Assembly (NCBI GenBank): GCA_017577925.1
Contig: PKQU01000065.1
Coordinates: 1-9,894, forward strand
Origin: Bacillota bacterium
Lineage (GTDB): Bacteria > Bacillota > Bacilli > Calditerricolales > Calditerricolaceae
Direction: 5' to 3'
Length of the DNA: 9,894 nucleotides
Each line of letters opens with the position of its first letter. Within the stretch, counting starts at the first letter, position 1. Made by a program: the position numbers and the translations under genes. Below the pieces are notes generated by a model. It saw nothing but the letters and a program-made list of their open reading frames with translations, ran no database searches and had not been told where the DNA came from. Of this stretch, positions 1 to 5,010 are shown piece after piece.

Positions 1-1035
1 GAACTGCTGGAAGAGGCGCTGCGGGTACTCGAGCCCAATGTTATCGGATTTGAAATCAACTTCCAGGTGTTCGACCTGAGTCTGGAAAACCGCCGCCGCA
101 CGAACAACGAAGTGGTGTATGAGGCGGCTCGGGCGATGAAAAAGGCGGGGTTCGGTCTGAAAGCGGCCACCATCACACCGGAGGCCAAGGGCGATGTGGG
201 CAGCCCGAACGCTATTTTGCGCAAGGAGATCGACGGGAAGGTGATCGTCCGAACGGGGCGGCGCCTGCCGGGCGTAATGCCGGTGGCCGGGATCCATTCG
301 CCCATTTCCGTGGTGCGCATGGCCGTGGGTGACGCCTACGGGGCCAAGGAATGGCGCGAAGGGGACGGGTTGAACGAGGTGGCCTACCGCACGGAAAAGA
401 TCGACCGTGCCACATGCCGCGCCGTGGCCGAATACGCCTTCCGTCACGCGCGCAAGATGCGGGCCAAGGTATTCGGCGGGCCGAAGTACACGGTCAGCCC
501 CATCTACGAGGGCATGTTCAAGGAAGAACTGGACGCCGCCGCAAAACGCTATCCGGACGTGCCCTATGAACCGCAGCTGATCGACGCCACCTATGCCCTC
601 TTGATGCGCACGTCGGGCGAACCGCTCGTCATCCCGGCCTTGAACCGCGACGGTGACTGCTTGAGCGACCTCGTGCTGGAGCTCTTCGGCTCCATCGCCG
701 GCTCTGAGTCACTGCTCATCAGTTTCGACGAGAACTTCAACACCAAGGTGGTCATGGCCGAAGCCCCCCACGGTACCGCCCCGTCGCTGCAGGGGAAAAA
801 CATCGCCAACCCGATGGCGATGATCCTCGCCGCCGGTTCCTTGCTCAGCTACTTCGACGAAAAGGAGGCGACAATGGCCTCCCGCGCGATCTACGAGGCG
901 GTGATCGAGACGGTGCGCGACGGCGTCCGCACGGCCGACCTGGGCGGCAGCGCCACAACCACCGAGTTCACGGACGAAGTGATCAAAAAGGTGCAGACGA
1001 AATTGGACGTCTGGGCCAGCATGTACAACATCTAG
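1..1035 (+). CDS. Isocitrate/isopropylmalate dehydrogenase family protein (5' end missing)
   Basis: This is a metal-dependent beta-decarboxylating dehydrogenase of the ICDH/IMDH fold. The frame is open from base 1, so the gene begins before the window; a GTG at 67 lies inside the conserved fold and is not a credible start. The substrate loop reads S-P-N-x3-R with a second Arg ten residues on (codons 202, 208, 220 and 250), the isocitrate-type pattern. The likely catalytic Tyr is in GDAYGAKEW and the catalytic Lys in GGPKY (codon 484). Metal ligands are the Asp in QLIDAT and the two Asp of GDCLSD (codons 655 and 667). The nucleotide loop is HGTAP (769-783) followed by S-L-Q-G-K-N-I-A-N-P. The Lys-Tyr that marks NADP-dependent E. 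coli ICDH after HGTAP is absent, which suggests NAD. About 344 codons are visible, close to full family length. Membership is certain; isocitrate, isopropylmalate or a related acid as substrate is not settled. Confidence 0.9.
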   Translation, partial: ELLEEALRVLEPNVIGFEINFQVFDLSLENRRRTNNEVVYEAARAMKKAGFGLKAATITPEAKGDVGSPNAILRKEIDGKVIVRTGRRLPGVMPVAGIHSPISVVRMAVGDAYGAKEWREGDGLNEVAYRTEKIDRATCRAVAEYAFRHARKMRAKVFGGPKYTVSPIYEGMFKEELDAAAKRYPDVPYEPQLIDATYALLMRTSGEPLVIPALNRDGDCLSDLVLELFGSIAGSESLLISFDENFNTKVVMAEAPHGTAPSLQGKNIANPMAMILAAGSLLSYFDEKEATMASRAIYEAVIETVRDGVRTADLGGSATTTEFTDEVIKKVQTKLDVWASMYNI

Positions 1036-1046
1036 CCCCGTTCACG

Positions 1047-1090
1047 ACGCAAAAAGGGGATGGCGAAAACCGGCCATCCCCTTTGCGTTT
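1047..1090. terminator. Bidirectional intrinsic terminator
   Basis: AAAGGGGATGGC (1053-1064) pairs perfectly with GCCATCCCCTTT (1073-1084) around an 8-base loop. ACGC and GCGT just outside extend the pairing. Read on the - strand the stem is followed by TTTTT; on the + strand by TTTGCGTTT. It lies between the converging dehydrogenase and DUF309 genes and can end transcription from both sides. Confidence 0.85.
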
Positions 1091-1165
1091 CCCTCGTCCG
1101 GTTGCGGTCCTGCGTCCACATCCGCGGCCCCTTCCTTCTTCCCGATCGGCGGAAAAGCGATCGCC

Positions 1166-1543
1166 TCAAAACCGCGGCAGCGGAAGCTTCGTCACCCCAA
1201 GTTCGGCCAGACGCTCGGGCGGCACCGTCCGGACATCGCGCGGCAGCCGGACCAACAGGTCTTCCAGCCAGGCCACCACGCGATCGACATCAACCCCCAT
1301 GTGCTGCGGTCGGTACGGCGACAAGTAACGCAGGGCCGATGCCGCCAACTTGCGCATCCCGCCCACCTTCCCGCGCTGGGCCTGGTGCATGATGGCGGCC
1401 ACCTGAATCAGACCATGGTAGAAGTCATTGTGCCGCTCCGTCTGCCAAAGCTCTTCCAATACCTCGTGTGCTTCCCAGTATTCCCCTCTCGCATACCGCG
1501 CAAAAAACTCCCGGTACTGTACGGGATAACCCGAGCCGTTCAC
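1166..1543 (-). CDS. DUF309 domain protein
   Basis: This is a 125-residue, mostly helical protein of the DUF309 family, whose biochemical function is unknown. The family signature is clear: RGEYWEAHEVLEELWQ (about residues 19-34) and FYHGLIQVAAIMHQAQRG (about 41-58), which place a cluster of Glu, His and Gln residues that could bind a metal; that role is inference. I chose the GTG at 1543 because GGGAGAGG stands seven bases upstream of it and the product begins just before the conserved region. An ATG at 1579 in the same frame would add 12 residues and overlaps the upstream gene's stop as TGATG, allowing coupled translation, but has no ribosome site. It is the last gene of a - strand run of small genes and faces the shared terminator. 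Confidence 0.85.
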   Translation of the reverse strand: MNGSGYPVQYREFFARYARGEYWEAHEVLEELWQTERHNDFYHGLIQVAAIMHQAQRGKVGGMRKLAASALRYLSPYRPQHMGVDVDRVVAWLEDLLVRLPRDVRTVPPERLAELGVTKLPLPRF

Positions 1544-1550
1544 CCTGCTT

Positions 1551-1558
1551 CCTCTCCC
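1551..1558 (-). promoter_or_regulatory. Ribosome binding site that decides the DUF309 start
   Basis: On the - strand GGGAGAGG lies seven bases before the GTG at 1543. The in-frame ATG at 1579 has no comparable site, so this favours the shorter product. Confidence 0.6.
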
Positions 1559-1578
1559 TTGGTTCCCGTGTCTGGGCA

Positions 1579-1962
1579 TCAGATTACTTGTTTGAGCCGT
1601 CCCTGAATCTCCCGCATCCAGTCTTCGTCGTTCAGGGTCTTGGCCAACAGGTACAAGTCGAGCAGATCGTCAATGCGCTCGCCGAGCATATCGCGAAGCG
1701 GAACATGGGCGTTTTCGGCGTACTGCACCAGCACGTGGGCCCATTCCGAAACCTCCTCGAAATTCACCTTGCCCGGCACGGCTGCACACGACAAGTCATC
1801 GAGGAGCTTCTTGAGGTCATCCTTTACCGCTTCCGCAATTTCATTGCGTTCGCAGCGCTCGCAGGACAGTACCGGAACGTTTTCAATCTCCACGCTCCCC
1901 TGATACACCACATTGCGAATTGTTAAAACCATCCGCCCACCACAACAACACCGCTTTTCCAT
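1579..1962 (-). CDS. YgiT-type zinc-finger protein with C-terminal helical extension
   Basis: A 127-residue protein. Its N-terminal part, about residues 1-45, has the layout of YgiT-type zinc fingers: a Cys-rich knuckle (C5, C6, C7 then Gly-Gly), a short beta-type stretch with YQGSVEIENVP, then C34-E-R-C37. The first knuckle is C-C-C-G-G rather than the usual C-x-x-C-G, so the metal probably uses C5 and C7 or a variant geometry. YgiT-type proteins are best known as the MqsA-like antitoxin N-terminal module, but many stand alone. From residue 46 the protein is charged and helical, with no helix-turn-helix or toxin partner recognised. The ATG at 1962 is chosen because AAAGGAG lies 11 bases upstream; longer in-frame starts would run into the VanZ-like gene. 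The stop overlaps a possible in-frame ATG of the DUF309 gene. Confidence 0.75.
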   Translation of the reverse strand: MEKRCCCGGRMVLTIRNVVYQGSVEIENVPVLSCERCERNEIAEAVKDDLKKLLDDLSCAAVPGKVNFEEVSEWAHVLVQYAENAHVPLRDMLGERIDDLLDLYLLAKTLNDEDWMREIQGRLKQVI

Positions 1963-2051
1963 CGACCCTCTGGCTCCTTTCCCGCTACCCACCTTCAATC
2001 TCGATTGTAGCGAAACTTCGGTGCCCCGGGTTGAAAACTTGTTGGCAGCCA

Positions 2052-2414
2052 TTACAGCGAAATGGTTCTCCGCGCTTCCCATCGGCCGGCCACCCACATG
2101 GCCGCAAGCGCCCCGCACAGGTCGACGAGCAGGTCCATCACATCGGGATGGCGTGTCGGGACAAAGTATTGGTGGATTTCATCGGTTACCCCGTAAGCGA
2201 TGGCCAACACCACCGCCCAGCGCTTGATGTTCCACGTCTGCCGCTTGGGCCACAAGGCGTAATAGTAGGTCCACGCCAGGATGAAATACGCGACGAAATG
2301 GCCCCAATTAAAGGAAGAGAAAAAAGGAAACCAGCTTTGCAAATCCTGGGACGTACGACTGGACAAGATGAAAATGACCGTCATCCACACTCCCGCAGGA
2401 AGCCATCGCCACAT
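2052..2414 (-). CDS. VanZ-like integral membrane protein
   Basis: A 120-residue membrane protein of the VanZ family. Four hydrophobic segments are visible at about residues 4-19, 38-55, 64-77 and 97-110. Family marks are ILSSR (about 16-20), WGHFVAYFILAW (about 37-48) and the C-terminal block DEIHQYFVPTR followed by D91, D94 and D98 (about 78-102). VanZ proteins are linked to low-level teicoplanin resistance in enterococci, but most Bacillales copies have no known role, and there is no vanA-type cluster here. The ATG at 2414 is preferred because GGGAGG lies ten bases upstream; earlier in-frame starts have no good ribosome site. It sits between the zinc-ribbon and YgiT-type genes with gaps of about 90 bases on each side, so co-transcription is likely but not certain. 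Confidence 0.85.
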   Translation of the reverse strand: MWRWLPAGVWMTVIFILSSRTSQDLQSWFPFFSSFNWGHFVAYFILAWTYYYALWPKRQTWNIKRWAVVLAIAYGVTDEIHQYFVPTRHPDVMDLLVDLCGALAAMWVAGRWEARRTISL

Positions 2415-2434
2415 TCCGGTATTCCCTCCCATGC

Positions 2435-2467
2435 AAAAGGCCGGCATCCCTGTGAGCTGCACCGGCC
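2435..2467 (-). terminator. Possible terminator or attenuator in the VanZ leader
   Basis: On the - strand GGCCGG (2467-2462) pairs with CCGGCC (2444-2439) across a 17-base loop and runs straight into TTTT (2438-2435). It lies between the zinc-ribbon stop and the VanZ start. The stem is short and the loop long, so strength is doubtful; it could trim readthrough or act as a leader structure. Confidence 0.3.
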
Positions 2468-2490
2468 CGTGACGATTAACGCCTCCTGCG

Positions 2491-2499
2491 ATTGTAACA
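2491..2499 (-). promoter_or_regulatory. Possible extended -10 promoter for the VanZ gene
   Basis: On the - strand the sequence TGTTACAAT matches an extended -10 (TGnTATAAT) with one mismatch. No good -35 box is seen 16-18 bases upstream, where the end of the zinc-ribbon gene lies. It would give VanZ a leader of roughly 70 bases that includes the GC-rich hairpin at 2435-2467. Confidence 0.3.
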
Positions 2500-2507
2500 C
2501 AGACGGC

Positions 2508-2744
2508 TCAGTAGGCTCCATTGACGCGACCGCAATCTTCACAGACGACGAGGTTGGCTTGCACGCCGTTTTCATCCTCCACTTGATAACCCTTCAGCCG
2601 CGATCCGGAACAGTACAAGCACTCCAGCGAAAAATCCATGTCGTACGAGGCTTTGTACGCCAGAGGACGAAACGGATCACCGATGGACAACGAAGAAAAG
2701 GGAATTCTCGCCACCGGGATTCCCCCTTTCGTTTTACTCGCCAT
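2508..2744 (-). CDS. Small zinc-ribbon-like protein, unrecognised
   Basis: I do not recognise the family. The 78-residue product has a Pro/Ser-containing N-terminus and two CxxC knuckles, C42-L-Y-C45 and C68-E-D-C71-G-R, 22 residues apart. This is the layout of a small zinc ribbon that could bind nucleic acid or protein. No signal peptide or membrane segment is present, so it should be cytosolic. The ATG at 2744 is used; an in-frame GTG at 2753 would add three residues, and neither has a strong ribosome site (only GGGAA-like bases upstream). It is the first gene of the - strand run, just after the terminator of the microprotein gene upstream. No convincing promoter was found in the short gap. 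Confidence 0.6.
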   Translation of the reverse strand: MASKTKGGIPVARIPFSSLSIGDPFRPLAYKASYDMDFSLECLYCSGSRLKGYQVEDENGVQANLVVCEDCGRVNGAY

Positions 2745-2774
2745 TTTTCCCACATTTTCCGGATGCTATTCCAC

Positions 2775-2800
2775 AAAAACACCCCACCTGTCGCAGGTGG
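2775..2800 (-). terminator. Terminator of the 33-residue microprotein gene
   Basis: CCACCTG (2784-2790) and CAGGTGG (2794-2800) form a perfect 7-bp stem with a 3-base loop. Read on the - strand it is followed by GGTG and then TTTTT (2779-2775). It stands about 50 bases after the microprotein stop, with a second small stem (GAACCC at 2814-2819 with GGGTTC at 2828-2833) between. Confidence 0.65.
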
Positions 2801-2852
2801 AGTGCCAACACGGGAACCCCCTCCGTAGGGTTCAGGACGAGTTCCGTCTCCG

Positions 2853-2954
2853 TCAGTGATCGAGCATTCCCACAATCACCAGCAGAATAAACAACACGAG
2901 CACGAGAACAAAACCGCTACTCCACAGGCCGTGACGGCTGCTGCTACTGCTCAT
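2853..2954 (-). CDS. YjcZ-family sporulation microprotein (33 aa)
   Basis: A 33-residue peptide: a Ser-rich, polar N-terminus (MSSSSSRHGL), then one hydrophobic helix GFVLVLVLFILLVIVG and a short acidic tail. The GF/FxLxxVLFILLxIVG core is the mark of YjcZ-type sporulation proteins, which are single-pass microproteins made in sporulating Bacillales; their precise role is unknown. A strong ribosome site, GAGGGGGG, lies just before the ATG at 2954. A terminator follows at 2775-2800. It is divergent from a second, shorter member of the same family at 3129. Expression under a sporulation sigma factor is expected from the family, but I could not identify a convincing promoter in the 174-base gap. 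Confidence 0.85.
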   Translation of the reverse strand: MSSSSSRHGLWSSGFVLVLVLFILLVIVGMLDH

Positions 2955-3128
2955 CGTATCCCCCCTCTGGAAATTCGAGGTCGTAACATGCGACCGCTAT
3001 ACCCTATTCGCCTGAGGGGAACTAGGCGCTAGGCGCATGCCCCAATGATCAGAAAATGGGCCATCGCCGTTACACCCCTCCGGTTCGGTGGGTAAGATGG
3101 ACTGAGACTGCTAGAAGGGGGGAACGGC
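2955..3128. promoter_or_regulatory. Divergent intergenic region between the two microprotein genes
   Basis: This 174-base gap must contain the promoters of both YjcZ-type genes. It holds a tandem direct repeat of CTAGGCG (3022-3028 and 3029-3035) and a GGGG/CCCC pair flanking it. No box pair fits sigma-A, E, G or K well enough to call. Confidence 0.4.
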
Positions 3129-3212
3129 ATGAGCGGCATCTTCGATCTCGACGACTTCGCCCTGGTGTTGGTGCTGTTTATCCTCCTCGTCATCGTCGGC
3201 GCCGCCGAATAA
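3129..3212 (+). CDS. YjcZ-family sporulation microprotein (27 aa)
   Basis: A 27-residue peptide: acidic N-terminus MSGIFDLDDF, then the hydrophobic core ALVLVLFILLVIVG and a short tail AAE. The core is nearly the same as that of the divergent 33-residue neighbour and of YjcZ-type sporulation proteins generally. AAGGGGGG lies a few bases before the ATG. A strong terminator follows directly. The membrane or spore-coat location and sporulation timing are inferred from the family; the molecular role is unknown. The two copies differ mainly at the N-terminus (poly-Ser and basic against acidic). Confidence 0.85.
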   Translation: MSGIFDLDDFALVLVLFILLVIVGAAE

Positions 3213-3245
3213 CCGGCGGTGGCGCGTGCGCCCCTCAAGCAAACC

Positions 3246-3267
3246 GGCCGGCAACCGCCGGCCTTTT
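3246..3267 (+). terminator. Terminator of the 27-residue microprotein gene
   Basis: GGCCGGC (3246-3252) pairs with GCCGGCC (3257-3263) around AACC and is followed by TTTT. It separates the microprotein gene from the protease gene, so the protease needs its own promoter. Confidence 0.85.
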
Positions 3268-3389
3268 CATCTGGAAGAGATCCGCCCGTTTTTTCCGCTC
3301 AACCTCAATTTAGACGGCTGTCCCGCACCTGTCGTGTCCACCTGCGCATATGTTGCGATATCACACCGGCGCGGGCAGGAGGAGATCCC

Positions 3390-4097
3390 ATGAAACGACG
3401 GAAACGGAAGCTGCCGCTGTTCGATGGGCCCGTCCCTCACCCAGGGAACTTGTTCGTCCCCATCGTCAACGCCGTGCGCGACGCGGTGATCGCCATTCAG
3501 ACGCGGGAAACCGTGAACGCCGACTTTAACCGCTGGCTGATGCAGTTTCTCTTCCCCGACTGGGAGGAAGCCAGCGGCGAAGAAACCCGAAGTTTCGGTT
3601 CGGGATTTCTCATCCATCCCCGCGGGTACATCCTGACCGCCGAGCACGTCATTCACAATGCGCAAACGATCTGGGTTAAGCAACGAAACGGTACGGTACA
3701 CCAAGCCCGCCTCGTGACCGCGGACAGCAAACGGGATTTCGCCGTGTTGCAGATTCCTGTATCACGTCCGCTGCCCTATCTGCCCCTTGGCCGATCGGCC
3801 CATGCGCAGGTGGGCGAATGGGTTATGGCCGTCGGCAACCCGCTCGGGCTGGAGAACACCGTAACCGTTGGCGTGATCAGCGCCAAGGATCGCCCGCTAC
3901 GCGCAAAGGGCTATGTCTACGAGAACGTCCTGCAAACCGATGCCGCCATCAACCCCGGCAACAGTGGCGGACCGCTCATCAACCTCAGCGGTCTCGTGAT
4001 CGGCATGAATGTCGCCGTCGTCCAGCCGTCCCAAAGCATCGGCTTTGCCATCGCCATTGACAGCCTTAAGCCCTACATCCGCCCCTATCTGCCATAG
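3390..4097 (+). CDS. Trypsin-like serine protease, HtrA/S1C type, without PDZ domain or membrane anchor
   Basis: A 235-residue serine protease domain of the HtrA (S1C) type. The triad is complete: H86 in TAEHVIHN, D116 in KRDFAVLQI and S192 in GNSGGP. The oxyanion and substrate-pocket segments LQTDAAINPGNSGGPL and SIGFAIAI are typical. Bacillus HtrA/HtrB/YyxA proteins have an N-terminal membrane segment and a C-terminal PDZ domain; this one starts with a basic MKRRKRKLP and has no hydrophobic anchor or signal peptide, and it stops right after the protease fold. It should therefore act in the cytosol, or in the forespore or spore. The ATG at 3390 has AGGAGGAG a few bases upstream; longer in-frame starts would place the terminator inside the gene. 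It lies on the same strand as the encapsulin pair, 280 bases upstream. A role in spore or stress proteolysis is a guess. Confidence 0.88.
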   Translation: MKRRKRKLPLFDGPVPHPGNLFVPIVNAVRDAVIAIQTRETVNADFNRWLMQFLFPDWEEASGEETRSFGSGFLIHPRGYILTAEHVIHNAQTIWVKQRNGTVHQARLVTADSKRDFAVLQIPVSRPLPYLPLGRSAHAQVGEWVMAVGNPLGLENTVTVGVISAKDRPLRAKGYVYENVLQTDAAINPGNSGGPLINLSGLVIGMNVAVVQPSQSIGFAIAIDSLKPYIRPYLP

Positions 4098-4262
4098 ACA
4101 ATCCGTCGCCCCCTTTCCCGCCCGACCCGATTCCCTCCGGAGGGGGCGATTTCGCCTGTCTTCCTTCCAGCAAACATGCCGGCGGGTTCACGGATCCAAA
4201 TGGTTTACTTTGTATTTTTTCGGTTACACTAGGCTCTGAAAAGATAAGAAAATCAAGGTCAA
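4098..4262. other. Non-coding stretch between protease and encapsulin operon
   Basis: No gene is seen here. CGCCCCC (4107-4113) and GGGGGCG (4142-4148) could pair around a 28-base loop that itself contains CCTCCGGAGG, a possible but weak terminator for the protease gene with no clear T-run. From about 4190 the sequence turns AT-rich and leads into the promoter region of the IMEF gene. Confidence 0.35.
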
Positions 4263-4277
4263 TGAAATTCATTTTCA
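4263..4277. promoter_or_regulatory. Fur-box-like dyad upstream of the encapsulin operon
   Basis: TGAAATT-C-ATTTTCA has the 7-1-7 layout of Fur-family boxes and matches the Bacillus Fur consensus TGATAAT-N-ATTATCA at 11 of 14 positions. It lies about 28 bases upstream of the best -35 box. An iron-controlled storage operon makes a Fur-family site plausible, but the match is partial and the position is unusual for simple repression. Confidence 0.35.
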
Positions 4278-4291
4278 CTCATTTAAGTGAA
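4274..4291. repeat. Inverted repeat TTCACT-N6-AGTGAA
   Basis: A perfect 6-bp dyad with a 6-base spacer overlaps the right end of the Fur-like box and ends 13 bases before the -35 box. It may be a second operator or part of the same one. Confidence 0.4.
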
Positions 4292-4304
4292 TTGGGATTT
4301 ATGC

Positions 4305-4333
4305 TTGCAAACTGTCGTATCATTTACCATAAT
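4305..4333 (+). promoter_or_regulatory. Sigma-A-like promoter of the IMEF-encapsulin operon
   Basis: TTGCAA (4305-4310), a 17-base spacer, then CATAAT (4328-4333). Both boxes are close to consensus and the spacing is ideal. Transcription would begin near 4340 and give a leader of about 38 bases before the ATG at 4378. Confidence 0.65.
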
Positions 4334-4377
4334 GGAACTACAAACACGGCAAACGTTTCCTCCCAAGAGGTGAAACC

Positions 4378-4962
4378 ATGCGTCAGGATTGGGAAACCCT
4401 TTTGGCCATCTACCGTCGCACGCGGGAGGCCGTTCAGGAATTTGTCCATCTCTTGCACCCCATTATCGAACAAGCCCAAAACGACCACGAACGCCTCTAC
4501 TACCATCACATTCTGGAGGAAGAGGAACACCATCTGCAGCGTCTCGATCGGTTTCTTCCCCACCTGGAGAAACGGGTTCGCGAAGCGGACGGGGAGCCCC
4601 TCGACCAACGGGACGACGTGATCCTCCTGCAATACCTGGCCCTGGAGACGTTCGGATTGCACAACTTTGTCGAACATCTTGACCTGGCCCTCTACGAATT
4701 CAAGGACCAGCCCATCGGCGAGCGGCTACGCCAGCTTCGAATGCGCGCATACCAAGACTACGTGCAAACAAAGGAAATCACACGCGCGCTGGTCGGTCAA
4801 GAAGCGTTCGACCACGACGATGAAGAGCTTCGCCCGGAAAACTCCCCCATCGCCGCGTCTTCATCGGAACGCTCGGCCCCGATGGAGCCGGCACCGGCCC
4901 CGCCGCTCCGGCCAAACAGACGGGAACGCCGTTTTACCGTCGGCAGTCTCATTGGCCGGTGA
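4378..4962 (+). CDS. IMEF-type ferritin-like encapsulin cargo protein
   Basis: This 194-residue protein is read as an iron-mineralising encapsulin-associated Firmicute (IMEF) cargo: a helical, ferritin-like protein that oxidises iron and seeds mineral inside the encapsulin shell. The helical part, about residues 1-140, is rich in Glu and His, with the striking stretch YYHHILEEEEHH (41-52) and further sites in LETFGLHNFVEHLD (89-102). About 145-186 is an acidic, then Ser/Pro/Ala-rich flexible linker. The C-terminus is TVGSLIGR (187-194), which matches the cargo-loading peptide TVGSL type known to dock on the inner face of family 1 encapsulins. The start has AAGAGGTG five bases before the ATG. 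The shell gene follows 48 bases downstream with its own strong ribosome site. Identity rests on the tail, the length and the adjacent shell gene; iron ligands are inferred. Confidence 0.9.
   Translation: MRQDWETLLAIYRRTREAVQEFVHLLHPIIEQAQNDHERLYYHHILEEEEHHLQRLDRFLPHLEKRVREADGEPLDQRDDVILLQYLALETFGLHNFVEHLDLALYEFKDQPIGERLRQLRMRAYQDYVQTKEITRALVGQEAFDHDDEELRPENSPIAASSSERSAPMEPAPAPPLRPNRRERRFTVGSLIGR
4939..4959 (+). other. Encapsulin cargo-loading peptide coding segment
   Basis: This segment codes for residues 188-194, V-G-S-L-I-G-R, the end of the TVGSLIGR tail just before the stop. The tail is separated from the helical domain by a low-complexity Pro/Ala linker, the standard arrangement for encapsulin targeting peptides. 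Confidence 0.8.
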
Positions 4963-4994
4963 GGGGAATCTTGGGATCACCCATTCGTTGAAGC

Positions 4995-5002
4995 AAAGGA
5001 GG
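4995..5002 (+). promoter_or_regulatory. Consensus ribosome binding site deciding the encapsulin GTG start
   Basis: AAAGGAGG is a full Shine-Dalgarno match eight bases before the GTG at 5011. It fixes this uncommon start codon and suggests a high shell translation rate, fitting a shell with many more subunits than cargo. Confidence 0.85.
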
Positions 5003-5010
5003 AGCAATCC

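Noticed and set aside
67..67. GTG at 67 as the start of the dehydrogenase gene
   Set aside because: The frame is open to base 1 and the upstream residues continue the conserved fold, so the gene is cut by the window edge.
1579..1962. Toxin-antitoxin pair formed by the YgiT-type and DUF309 genes
   Set aside because: DUF309 is not a known toxin family, and the YgiT-type protein lacks the DNA-binding domain of MqsA.
2004..2009. TACAAT on the - strand as a -10 box for the YgiT-type gene
   Set aside because: There is no -35 box at the right distance and no extended -10 TG, so support is too weak.
1920..2828. A 302-codon open frame on the + strand across the small-gene run
   Set aside because: It is antisense to the VanZ-like and zinc-ribbon genes, whose motifs are clear, and its product is rich in Pro, Arg and His without domain pattern.
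2784..2833. CRISPR-like or riboswitch-like pair of small stems
   Set aside because: There are only two unrelated short stems and no repeated unit or conserved core; one is explained as a terminator.
2970..3010. CATGTTA on the - strand as a sigma-G -10 box for the 33-residue microprotein
   Set aside because: The -10 fits, but no -35 match lies at the needed spacing.
4204..4230. TTTACT and TACACT as a second promoter for the encapsulin operon
   Set aside because: The spacer is only 15 bases, and the pair at 4305-4333 is a better match.
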